Source: Sporosarcina luteola
GTDB lineage: Bacteria > Bacillota > Bacilli > Bacillales_A > Planococcaceae
Length of the DNA stretch: 64,000 nucleotides
Direction: 5' to 3'
NCBI GenBank assembly: GCA_014204635.1
Contig: JACHLS010000001.1
Location: forward strand, 423,378-487,377
Of the stretch, positions 55,664 through 64,000 are shown piece after piece. The notes below the pieces were generated by a model that made no database searches, was not told the DNA's origin, and saw only the letters and a list, made by a program, of their open reading frames with translations. Position 1 is the stretch's first letter. The number at the start of each line of letters is the position of its first letter. A program made the translations under genes and the position numbers.

Positions 55664-57949
55664 TCACTTCAAATGTGTATCGAGGAACTCAATCATCGCA
55701 TTGTAGAACTCGATTTTATTTTCTTCATTATGGAAGCCATGTCCTTCATTCTCTTTTAGCATATATTGCACATCAACGCCGCGCTTCTTCAAGGCTTCCA
55801 CGATCTGATCGGATTCAGCCTGTTTGACACGCGGATCATTTGCGCCTTGGGCTACAAATAAAGGCGTTTTAATTTTGTCGACGTGGAAGACAGGTGAGAC
55901 GGCTTCCAATAGTTCTTTGTCATCGACTGGATGGCCGACCCGTTTGTAAAGATCGTTGCGAACGGTTTCCCAATACGGCGGGATGGTGTCGAGCAACGTG
56001 AAAATGTTCGAGACGCCCACATAGTCCACCGCTGCTGCATATAGGTCTGGAGTGAAAGTGATGCCGGCTAATGTCGCATAGCCGCCAAAGGACGCCCCAT
56101 AAATTCCGATTCGATCAGGATCTGCAATGCCTTGATCGATGGCCCATTGAACGCCGTCCGTAATGTCATCTTGGATCTTTAATCCCCATTCCTTGTTGCC
56201 TGCATCGGTAAATGCTTTCCCATATCCCGTCGATGAGCGGAAGTTCACTTGGAGCACGGCGTATCCACGGTTGGCAAGCAGCTGTATTTCCGGATTGAAT
56301 CCCCACATATCACGTGCCCAAGGTCCTCCATGTGGATTGACGATGAGCGGCAGCTGTTCCGGTTTTTTATTTTTCGGCAGGGTCAAATAGCCATGGATCG
56401 TGAGGCCGTCTCTGCTTGTATAGGAGATGGGGTGCATATCGGCCATCGCGTCCCGATCGAGCCAGGAGGCGAGCTCTGTCAATTTGGTCAGTTCATCTGT
56501 CGTCGAATCATAATAATAGAAGGTACCATATTCTTTATCGCTCGTAACAGCTACGATGAACTTCGTCAGATCTTCATTATAGTCATTGAGGCTCAGCTCG
56601 CTTTCGCTCACTTGGAGTTTGTCTTTCAACTTGTTGAAACTGCTTTCTAAATCTTTATCAAAAAACTCATAGTGCATTTTATCTGTCGTATACAAACCAG
56701 CTAAAATGGTATCTTTCTTCTTATCATAAAAGGCATGTAGCACATCGACTTGTGGATTTGCATAGAGAACTTTTTCATTTGCATCCAAATCAAACACAAC
56801 GAGTTCCACCTTGTCCCTGCCTTTGTTGGATAAAGCATAAATGGATTGATTATCTTTTGAGAAGGCGATCGGTGATATGATATCGCCATCTTCCGTTTGG
56901 ACAAACGGTTTAAATTCATCTTCTTCCGTTTCACGGTAAAGAACTGTACTATTTACACCGTCTGATTCAATCGCCATTCTGATTTTGCCCTCATTGTCAG
57001 TGAGCCAGTCTAAAATATTGCCAGGGTTTTTTGCAACATGATCCAGTTCTCCTGTTTCGACATTCAGTCGGTATACGTCAAAAACAGTTGGATCTTCTTT
57101 ATTCATTCCAATCAAGATTTCATTCTCTACGCCGTTTAGGCTGCTGATCATTTCCACTCTGACGCCAGGATACGGAGTGAGATCCCGTTCTTCCTGCCCA
57201 TTAAAGCTGGATGAATAGAGATGGAAATTTTCATCCCCGCCCTTATCTTTCAAATAAAGAATATGGTCATCCTTCCAAAATGATCCCCTGATATCGCGAT
57301 CCGTTGAGCTGGTCACCCGGATGGGTTCGCCATCTTCATGCATCTTTTTGACAAAGACATTCCTCCGGTTTTCCCATTCGGACATGTAGGAGATATATTC
57401 ACCGTCTGGTGACATGGAGTAGCCAAGCTCTCCCGGGTTTTTCATGAAATCCTCTACAGAGATTTCTTTTACGCCTTTATTATCAACATCTTTAGAAGCA
57501 AATGCTTTCGCGTTTTCAATAATGCCCTCCAGCTCTTCTGCTGTTACGGTTTCATTCGCTTGGCTGTAGACTTTCAAAAGACCGTTGATCTTTGCGGATT
57601 GCAAGTAATCGGAAATGGACTTTTCCTGCTCTTGAATATTTAGGGCGTGAATGAGAACCTTTGCCAGTTCTCCCTTTGTAATTTGTTTCTTAAATTCCAA
57701 TGGATCAGCGGAAGTCCACTGCTGGACGATTTGATCTCTCATTTCTTTTGATCCATGCTGGTATGTCAATTCGTCTAACGCATATTGGATAAAGTCATGA
57801 ACAGACACAGGCGCATCCACTTTTACATTTTCAGCGACACCAATCGTCTCTTGTTCAAGTGAACGGATCGTTTCATTGGCTTTGGCACCGAGTGGATAGG
57901 AAATGAGAAGCGCGGTTGCCATTGCTGCTAGTAAAGCTTGTTTTTTCAC
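55664..57949 (-). CDS. secreted S9 family peptidase, copy 4 (promoter-proximal)
   Basis: 761 residues, same domain order and catalytic triad as the other copies (Ser620, Asp705, His737). The helical N-terminal region reads [19 protein letters not shown] start after a GGGGGA ribosome binding site. It is the first of the tandem set and has a clear sigma-A promoter upstream. Substrates are unknown; the family cleaves oligopeptides, so the set may digest peptides released by proteases such as the window's subtilase. Confidence 0.88.
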   Translation of the reverse strand: MKKQALLAAMATALLISYPLGAKANETIRSLEQETIGVAENVKVDAPVSVHDFIQYALDELTYQHGSKEMRDQIVQQWTSADPLEFKKQITKGELAKVLIHALNIQEQEKSISDYLQSAKINGLLKVYSQANETVTAEELEGIIENAKAFASKDVDNKGVKEISVEDFMKNPGELGYSMSPDGEYISYMSEWENRRNVFVKKMHEDGEPIRVTSSTDRDIRGSFWKDDHILYLKDKGGDENFHLYSSSFNGQEERDLTPYPGVRVEMISSLNGVENEILIGMNKEDPTVFDVYRLNVETGELDHVAKNPGNILDWLTDNEGKIRMAIESDGVNSTVLYRETEEDEFKPFVQTEDGDIISPIAFSKDNQSIYALSNKGRDKVELVVFDLDANEKVLYANPQVDVLHAFYDKKKDTILAGLYTTDKMHYEFFDKDLESSFNKLKDKLQVSESELSLNDYNEDLTKFIVAVTSDKEYGTFYYYDSTTDELTKLTELASWLDRDAMADMHPISYTSRDGLTIHGYLTLPKNKKPEQLPLIVNPHGGPWARDMWGFNPEIQLLANRGYAVLQVNFRSSTGYGKAFTDAGNKEWGLKIQDDITDGVQWAIDQGIADPDRIGIYGASFGGYATLAGITFTPDLYAAAVDYVGVSNIFTLLDTIPPYWETVRNDLYKRVGHPVDDKELLEAVSPVFHVDKIKTPLFVAQGANDPRVKQAESDQIVEALKKRGVDVQYMLKENEGHGFHNEENKIEFYNAMIEFLDTHLK

Positions 57950-57980
57950 TGGATAAATCCCCCTTTCGTGTATTAGTTAC

Positions 57981-58009
57981 ATAGTACACAAATACAAATA
58001 GCCTGTCAA
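57981..58009 (-). promoter_or_regulatory. sigma-A promoter of the S9 peptidase cluster
   Basis: Minus strand: TTGACA (58009-58004), 17 bases, TACTAT (57986-57981). Perfect -35 and spacing. The rest of the divergent 57950-58328 gap is AT-rich; I could not fix the promoter of the S-layer gene on the other side. Confidence 0.75.
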
Positions 58010-58328
58010 ATATTTATAAATGAGGAAATGTAGTATGTTTCGTTTATTTGCTTGCAATACATGTAAAGATCTTCAAATGACCAAATTAACATGAAAAAGT
58101 CCATTATAGACAAATTCTATTGTAAATAGACTGATTAGTAGGTACAGTACTATCATTATCAAGTTCTAATAGACTAATAATTTTTTAAGTTATAAATACA
58201 TTTTTATTTCAGTTGAATTGTTTTCATTTTGATGATTTGTGTTGTGGTGACCAAATTCATTCGCATTTGTCCTCACAATGGGATGAGTGCTTGATGATTT
58301 ATAAACTAGATAATAGGAGAGTGTACAA

Positions 58329-61300
58329 ATGGGGGAACTACATACGAAATACCATAAGTTTATTGCAACAGCTGCATCCGCAGCTCTTGTAGCATCTGCT
58401 ATCGCTCCAGTTGCAAGCGCGAAAGTATTTACAGACACAGCAGATAACACACATGGAAAAGCAATCGATGCACTATCGGATGCGGGCATTATCACTGGTT
58501 ACCCAGACGGTACATTCCAGCCGAACAAAACGTTGACTCGGTCCGATGTTGTAAAATTAATGGGTAAATGGCTTGTGTCGAAAGGATACACGGTTCCGGC
58601 AGACGCGGAAACAAATCCACGTTTCACGGACTTGCAATCTACTTCCAACAAAGAGCTTCTTCAATATGCTGCAGTCGTAAAAGACAATGGCGTATTCATC
58701 GGAACTCCAGATGGCAAGCTAAATCCAACTGGCGACATCTCTCGTGAAAACATGGCGATTGTACTTGTACGTGCATTTGACCGTGTAAACGACATCGACC
58801 TCGCTACCTATGTGGCAGGCCAAGATTTCAAGAAAGATGTAACGGACCTAGGCACAGCGAAGGCGGAAGCTCGTCCAGCAATCGGCGTTCTTGATTTCTA
58901 CGATATCACAAACCCGGAAACACCTACGTTCAACCCAAAAAACACAACAACTCGCGGTCATTTCGCGACGTTCCTGCACAACTTCATCAATGCGGATTTC
59001 TCTGCTGTCGCTCCTGGAAAGGTTGTAGGAGAAGTAGCAATCAAACCCGTCAATGCGACAACTGTTGAAGTAACGTTTAAAGGTGCAATTGAAAACCTAA
59101 ACTCGTTGAACTTTACGATTGAAGGTTTGACAGTTTCCAATGCGGCTATCAAACAATCCGATAATAAGACGGTAGTTTTGACAACAGCTGTTCAACAAGG
59201 CGGCAAAGACTACACAGTCTCTCTGGATAACAAGGAGATCGGTAAATTTAAAGGCGTTTCTGCTGTAGTTCCTACAAAAATTAATATTACGACTCAATCA
59301 GTCCAAGGAAAAACAGGACAGCAAGCAATCATCTCAGCTGATATCGGCGTAAAAGAAGCGGGCATTCCCGTAACATTCAACGTCAAAGCGGATACAAACA
59401 ACACACTAAACAAAGATCAAGTGTTTGAAACGGTTACGAATGCGGATGGAATTGCGACATTCTCCTATACGCAATATGCGGCTGGCACAGACGCTGTAAC
59501 CGCTTATCCAACAGGTGCTCCTACGGTCCGCAGCAGTGCATATGTATTCTGGGGAGTTAACAGTATCGTGACCATCGCACCTGCTGACAAAGCAAGCGAA
59601 GACAAAGGGAATGCGTTGAATAACTGGGAAGACAAGACTTACAAGCTGACTTACCTTGATCCAAAGACAGGCAAGCCGGTTGCTAATCAGCGCTTCTTCG
59701 TCACATTTGCAGAAAACGTCAATGTCAATATCGACAAGACATCAAAAGCTACGATTAATGGTGAAAACCCTCGTCAATTGTTGAACAATGAGAAGCCTGT
59801 CGTCACTTCTGTCACGACGGATGGCAAAGGGGAAGCAGTATTCACAGTATCGGGCTCCAACACATCCGTTACTCCGGTAGCATTCATTGACAACGGGGAT
59901 AAAGTAGAAGCGCAAGCGAAAACTTATGAAGCAAGCAAACTGCAAGCAAGAGCTGAAACGGTGACGTTTGCTGCTCTCCAACAGGAATATATGATTGACA
60001 TCTTTGGTGCGTATGGAGAAGATCCAGAAGCGGCTGTCGGATTTGAAAATGGCCGCGTGTTCACCCTCATGGTAATGGACAAAAATGGTGAGCCGGCAAA
60101 GAACGAAGTGGTGAACCTGGCATTCAACGAAGATTTGGACCGCAACATCAGTACGAATACGGAAGCTTGGTTCATGGATCGGGAAGATGGCTATACAAAC
60201 AAAAAGCAAATTACTGTTAAAACAGATTCATGGGGTGAAGCTGAATTTGAAATTGTAAGTGAGAAACCGGGCGATTATGCAACACCGATGGCTTGGATCG
60301 ACATCAACTCTCCAAATGCCAAGGAGGGCAAGTTCGATGAGGGAGAGCCGTTCCAAATTGGTCCGATTACCTACTTTGAGAAAGAAAAGCCAGCACATGC
60401 CGGAATGTTTACAACGGATGGCAAGGGAGCAGTGCCACGAAACGACAAAAAGGTATTTGATGGCACGGAAACTGGAAGAGTTGAACTATATGCTGCAAAT
60501 CAGAGCTATTTCCCGTTCGACTTGCCTGCTGAATACAGCCATGTGGATGCGACATTCACCATCTGGAATACAGGTGGTGAAGATATCGAGGTATCGTATA
60601 CAACAAGCGCGGGCGAGCAGAAACTAATTATCTCTCCAAACCGAAGCCATACAACTCCGGTTATCAGCGGATCACGTTATGGAGATCCTTCCGTATCGGT
60701 GCGAAGCGTGGGGAATAAAACGACATCCGCTAAGGTAGCAGCGAGCGGTACAGCAATGCCAGATAAGTCGCTGGCGAATAATACAGCTCCTCCAATCCGG
60801 TTGGGAAGTAATGAATCGACACTCAAGTTCGTCTCCACTCAATCCGTCGAAACGTTGCATACAGGCATTGTAACCGATATTAATCTGGCTACAAAGCGTA
60901 TTACATTTGCAGGAAAAACGCCGATCAGCTATGCAAGTGCAACGTATAAAAACGAGAGAGCAGTCAACATCAACCAAGAAGAGTTCGAAGCTTTAATTGC
61001 TGCCAACTTAGGAACAGCCAACGTCACATTTAAAAAGGAAGACGACAATACAACGTTTGAAATTGTCTCGTTAGGCACATCTTCCACAACGACCAGCTCA
61101 GTCAACCGTGCGGAGACGGCAGAACAAGTAGTGAGTGCACTTGGAAGCTCTGGTTGGAGTCCAGCATTTACCGATTTGAATGCAACGCAGAAAACAGCGT
61201 TGGCTACAGCTGTTCTGGCACAACGTGCGAGCGGCGGATACAGCACAGGCAGCTTGCAAACTGTGTATAAAGCAGAATATGCCAAATTGGTGGCAGATGC

Positions 61301-61841
61301 AATTGCTGACGTCAATAGCGCAGCAACGGCCAACTCTCTATTAGCAGTGCCAGGCCTGAATTTGAGCTCCTATCAAGCCCTCTCAGCAGAAGATAAAACT
61401 GCTGTAGAAGCAATCTTGACGACGCAAACGTTCGCAGATGTCGCATCCCTGCAAGCAGGAATACAAGAGGCAATTGCACAAAATGAAGCCGCAAAAAATG
61501 AAACTACGCCTGAAATCACAAAAGCTGTGTTAAATACAAATGAGGGAACGCTGACGTTAACATTTGGAAGCAACATTGACTTGTCTTCCAGTGTCAGCAG
61601 CTTCAATATTGGATTTGTAAATGAAGGAACTTCTGGAACGCTGGCTGGAACAACTGCAACAGTTGCCCAAGCTAATGAACTGGTGCTTTCCTTAGCCGAT
61701 CCAGCAGCTTCCAACTTTACAAAAGGTTCGATCTTAAAGGCAATCGATCTGTATGATGCAGCTTTATCCGCAGTGAAAGTTTCGGATACGTCGGGCCGCA
61801 ACCAAGCTCCATTATCCGGGTTGAATATTGCAGTACAATAA
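58329..61841 (+). CDS. second S-layer protein paralogue with three SLH domains
   Basis: 1170 residues. Signal peptide (about 1-31), three SLH domains (about 33-85, 95-155, 165-225; IITGYPDGTFQPNKTLTRSD) and Ig-like modules. Roughly residues 10-470 are closely related to the S-layer protein at 21403, including GKAIDALSDAGIITGYPDG, and similarity then falls. The C-terminal 250 residues are different: an alanine-rich helical part (VSALGSSGWSPAFTDLNATQ) and a beta-domain. ATG 58329 follows AGGAGAG. It may be an alternative S-layer subunit expressed under other conditions. Confidence 0.88.
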   Translation: MGELHTKYHKFIATAASAALVASAIAPVASAKVFTDTADNTHGKAIDALSDAGIITGYPDGTFQPNKTLTRSDVVKLMGKWLVSKGYTVPADAETNPRFTDLQSTSNKELLQYAAVVKDNGVFIGTPDGKLNPTGDISRENMAIVLVRAFDRVNDIDLATYVAGQDFKKDVTDLGTAKAEARPAIGVLDFYDITNPETPTFNPKNTTTRGHFATFLHNFINADFSAVAPGKVVGEVAIKPVNATTVEVTFKGAIENLNSLNFTIEGLTVSNAAIKQSDNKTVVLTTAVQQGGKDYTVSLDNKEIGKFKGVSAVVPTKINITTQSVQGKTGQQAIISADIGVKEAGIPVTFNVKADTNNTLNKDQVFETVTNADGIATFSYTQYAAGTDAVTAYPTGAPTVRSSAYVFWGVNSIVTIAPADKASEDKGNALNNWEDKTYKLTYLDPKTGKPVANQRFFVTFAENVNVNIDKTSKATINGENPRQLLNNEKPVVTSVTTDGKGEAVFTVSGSNTSVTPVAFIDNGDKVEAQAKTYEASKLQARAETVTFAALQQEYMIDIFGAYGEDPEAAVGFENGRVFTLMVMDKNGEPAKNEVVNLAFNEDLDRNISTNTEAWFMDREDGYTNKKQITVKTDSWGEAEFEIVSEKPGDYATPMAWIDINSPNAKEGKFDEGEPFQIGPITYFEKEKPAHAGMFTTDGKGAVPRNDKKVFDGTETGRVELYAANQSYFPFDLPAEYSHVDATFTIWNTGGEDIEVSYTTSAGEQKLIISPNRSHTTPVISGSRYGDPSVSVRSVGNKTTSAKVAASGTAMPDKSLANNTAPPIRLGSNESTLKFVSTQSVETLHTGIVTDINLATKRITFAGKTPISYASATYKNERAVNINQEEFEALIAANLGTANVTFKKEDDNTTFEIVSLGTSSTTTSSVNRAETAEQVVSALGSSGWSPAFTDLNATQKTALATAVLAQRASGGYSTGSLQTVYKAEYAKLVADAIADVNSAATANSLLAVPGLNLSSYQALSAEDKTAVEAILTTQTFADVASLQAGIQEAIAQNEAAKNETTPEITKAVLNTNEGTLTLTFGSNIDLSSSVSSFNIGFVNEGTSGTLAGTTATVAQANELVLSLADPAASNFTKGSILKAIDLYDAALSAVKVSDTSGRNQAPLSGLNIAVQ

Positions 61842-61851
61842 AGCAAAGTGG

Positions 61852-61886
61852 AAAAACTCCGTGGATGGTATCCCGGAGTTTTTTAC
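61852..61886 (+). terminator. terminator after the second S-layer gene
   Basis: AAAACTCCG (61853-61861) pairs with CGGAGTTTT (61874-61882), then T run. Nothing else is seen up to 62054. Confidence 0.85.
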
Positions 61887-62054
61887 TTTGTTGGAATGGG
61901 GTTTGTGCCTATGAATAGATCGCAACCAGCCATATGCAGCTACTCATGAAAATCTTTTTTTATCGAGTAACGTTTCGGAATTTGAATATTTAAAACAAAG
62001 GTTTCTATAAAGAGAGCATCATGGCATTCAATTCCGAAGCTTCTTCTTATGCTA

Positions 62055-63505
62055 TTTACAATCCACACTCTCTATACAGAGAGCGACATTACGATTGTTG
62101 TTGCAATTGGCCCCAATGATGTATTTCAATCCACGTTCTCCATACAGAGAGCGACGAGCGGGTTCCAAAGCGGAAGAAAACGTTACAGCAATTTCAATCC
62201 ATGCTCTCCATACAGAGAGCGACGTGCTGCCTGTTGCCAGCGTTTTAATCTCGATCATTAATTTCAATCCACGCTCTCCATACAGAGAGGGATACCTAAG
62301 CCGGAAATAGAGGGCGGCGGTCATGTTATTTCAATCCACGCTCTCCATACAGAGAGCGACAATGCACCACAAAAGGCAGGTGAGCATGTTGTATATTTCA
62401 ATCCACGCTCTCCATACAGAGAGCGACCATGCAGGCGGTGCGGACGGCCACTAAAAGATGAATTTCAATCCACGCTCTCCATACAGAGAGCGACACTACG
62501 TACTCAAAGAGCGGCGAGATTTTGTGAAATTTCAATCCACGCTCTCCATACAGAGAGAGACTTTTGATAGGTTCAAAGCTGAGTTCCTCAGATTTATTTC
62601 AATCCACGGTCTCCATACAGAGAGCGACATTTTTCTTGGTATATTCGCTTGGTTGTCAATAATTTCAATCCACGCTCTCCATACAGAGAGCGACCTAAAT
62701 AACGGGCCAAGCTATCCACATCTAAATTATTATTTCAATCCACGCTCTCCATACAGAGAGCGACATCGATCAATGCTAAAACCGATGGAGGAGCTGGATA
62801 TTTCAATCCACGCTCTCCATACAGAGAGCGACCAATCTTCTTTTCTAAGGCTCCTCTGTTCGTCTGAATTTCAATCCACGCTCTCCATACAGAGAGCGAC
62901 TAACAATGAATCCTTTTTCTTGCGCACTTTCCCCATTTCAATCCACGCTCTCCATACAGAGAGCGACCGGCGCTGGTATAAAGAACTACCTAAATCTGAT
63001 GAAATTTCAATCCACGCTCTCCATACAGAGAGCGACCGACCGTGCCCTCATAGTGAGTACCGTGCGGGGAATTTCAATCCACGCTCTCCATACAGAGAGC
63101 GACTACTTTTGAGGATGTGGCAAGTCATAAATTAATCATTTCAATCCACGCTCTCCATACAGAGAGCGACGGCCAATAAAATAATCGAATGAAAATTGAG
63201 GTGTAATTTCAATCCACGCTCTCCATACAGAGAGCGACTGTATCTGACGTACCGTTGGACGATGTACCTCTGATTTCAATCCACGCTCTCCATACAGAGA
63301 GCGACCAAGATTGCCTCAGTTAACGCTTGCTTTCTACCATTTCAATCCACGCTCTCCATACAGAGAGCGACTCTTTTTCTATTACATAAAAGGTGGTGAG
63401 ATTATATTTCAATCCACGCTCTCCATACAGAGAGCGACTTGCAGATGGAAACAAAGCAAAACAATTTGAATTATTTCAATCCACGCTCTCCATACAGAGA
63501 GCGAC
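62055..63505 (-). CRISPR. type I-C-like CRISPR array, 22 repeats and 21 spacers
   Basis: The 33-bp repeat, read on the minus strand, begins GTCGCTCTCTGTATG and ends GAGAGCGTGGATTGAAAT; it has a perfect 7-bp stem (CGCTCTC/GAGAGCG) and the GTGGATTGAAA-type 3' end of subtype I-C. Spacers are 33-37 bp. On the plus strand the leftmost copies are variant (first at 62055, also those at 62123, 62191, 62261, 62529, 62596) while the thirteen copies from 62662 to 63473 are identical. Decayed repeats mark the distal end, so the leader is on the right and transcription runs leftward. No cas gene is present in the window. Confidence 0.96.
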
Positions 63506-63670
63506 AGCTATATTTAGTAATTATAAAATCACTGTTACTACATATTGCGTTTAGCTTATAAAATCTTTAAGTCATCCGATCATTCATTAACAGTAAATGG
63601 AATTTATCGAGCTTTTTATGCGCGAACCTCCCCAGGTTTTCATGTGCACTTCAGGTTCGCGTATTACTAC
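63506..63670 (-). promoter_or_regulatory. CRISPR leader region
   Basis: AT-rich DNA next to the newest (identical) repeats. It contains an inverted repeat CGCGAACCT (63619-63627) / AGGTTCGCG (63651-63659), a possible binding site for adaptation proteins or a promoter-linked operator. From 63671 to 63820 no further feature is seen. Confidence 0.6.
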
Positions 63671-63822
63671 CATAATATCACAACACTTCGTTAATAAAAG
63701 ACCGTATGCTGAACACAACATATTTTGTTAGCGATCAATAAGCCCAACTCAATTCTCCAACAGCACTCCTTTTCAATTTTGACTTTACCAAAACTATTTA
63801 ATATCATCTCGAAGATGTATCC

Positions 63823-63892
63823 ACGCATAAAGAACCTTTTGGCGCGCATAAATCAAAAAATTCGCGCATAACCCTGGTATATCCGCGCATAC
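63823..63892 (+). repeat. array F: four GCGCATAA-like motifs
   Basis: Motifs start at 63823 (ACGCATAA), 63844, 63864 and 63885, steps 21, 20, 21 bp, same strand as all other arrays. Confidence 0.88.
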
Positions 63893-63943
63893 CCATGTCA
63901 CATCCGGTACTGTCAAAAAGTATGTGTAACCACTTCGCTGACT

Positions 63944-64000
63944 GCTCAGCAGATTTTACGTGGAGTGGCAGACATGTTAGCCTTGGCAGGCGAGGCCAGC
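63944..64000 (+). repeat. sequence resembling the IS3 element's non-coding tail
   Basis: TTTTACGTGGAGTGGCAGAC and the bases after it resemble 47579-47630 inside the IS (TTTACTTGGAGAGGCGGGC and following). It may be the edge of a related, different or broken IS continuing beyond the window; orfB does not precede it. Confidence 0.35.

Noticed and set aside
62458..63135. A 225-residue reading frame with repeated NPRSPYRER/ALHTESD peptides
   Set aside because: It is the CRISPR array read in frame; the repeated peptide is the translated repeat.
1..64000. tRNA or rRNA genes
   Set aside because: No TTCGA-type T-loop with a matching acceptor stem and no rRNA signature was noticed; a tRNAscan run would be decisive.

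Overview
The window looks like a chromosome segment of a Gram-positive, S-layer-bearing member of the Firmicutes, most likely Sporosarcina or a close Planococcaceae relative. The reasons are strong AGGAGG-type ribosome binding sites, frequent TTG/GTG starts, many SLH-domain and Ig-like surface proteins, an S-layer protein of the SbpA/SslA kind, ECF transporters and a flagellin. This assignment is inference; no marker gene such as rRNA is present.

Layout. 1-20.7 kb, almost all on the + strand: end of a membrane-protein gene, an HlyD-like adaptor, a polysaccharide deacetylase, a 1895-residue Vpr-like subtilase with a long Ig-like tail, a DnaQ-type exonuclease, a NERD protein with an apparent frameshift at its start, the yhdT-panF pantothenate uptake pair, an EamA transporter, an SLH-CAP protein, an S41 peptidase, and a UDP-ManNAc dehydrogenase / TagA-WecG pair probably serving the secondary wall polymer that SLH proteins bind. 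21.3-37.5 kb, a surface-protein region: a large S-layer gene under a near-consensus promoter, an Ig-repeat surface protein, an ORF-less group II intron followed by an orphan in-frame exon, a degenerate tyrosine recombinase, two more repeat-type secreted proteins, and a flagellin whose variable region is a six-bladed TolB-like propeller. From about 24.7 kb this stretch is visibly richer in A+T.

37.7-46.2 kb: a cobalamin riboswitch with a terminator precedes an SLH-anchored protein built of intrinsic factor/transcobalamin-like parts (two alpha-barrel regions and two DUF4430 domains), a DUF4430 lipoprotein, and a full ECF transporter (T, fused A-A, S). I read this as a surface-to-membrane vitamin B12 capture relay. 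46.3-47.8 kb: a complete IS3-family element. 48.5-58 kb, - strand: four tandem secreted S9 peptidases of 761 residues each. 58.3-61.8 kb: a second S-layer paralogue. 62.05-63.5 kb: a type I-C-like CRISPR array of 22 repeats, leader on the right, no cas genes in view.

The most unusual non-coding feature is a family of intergenic arrays of GCGCATAA spaced 21 bp apart (occasionally 20), all on the + strand, at six places (about 71 copies). The spacing equals two helical turns. One array is split by the IS3 element, and removing the IS in silico restores the spacing. I know of no described function for these arrays.
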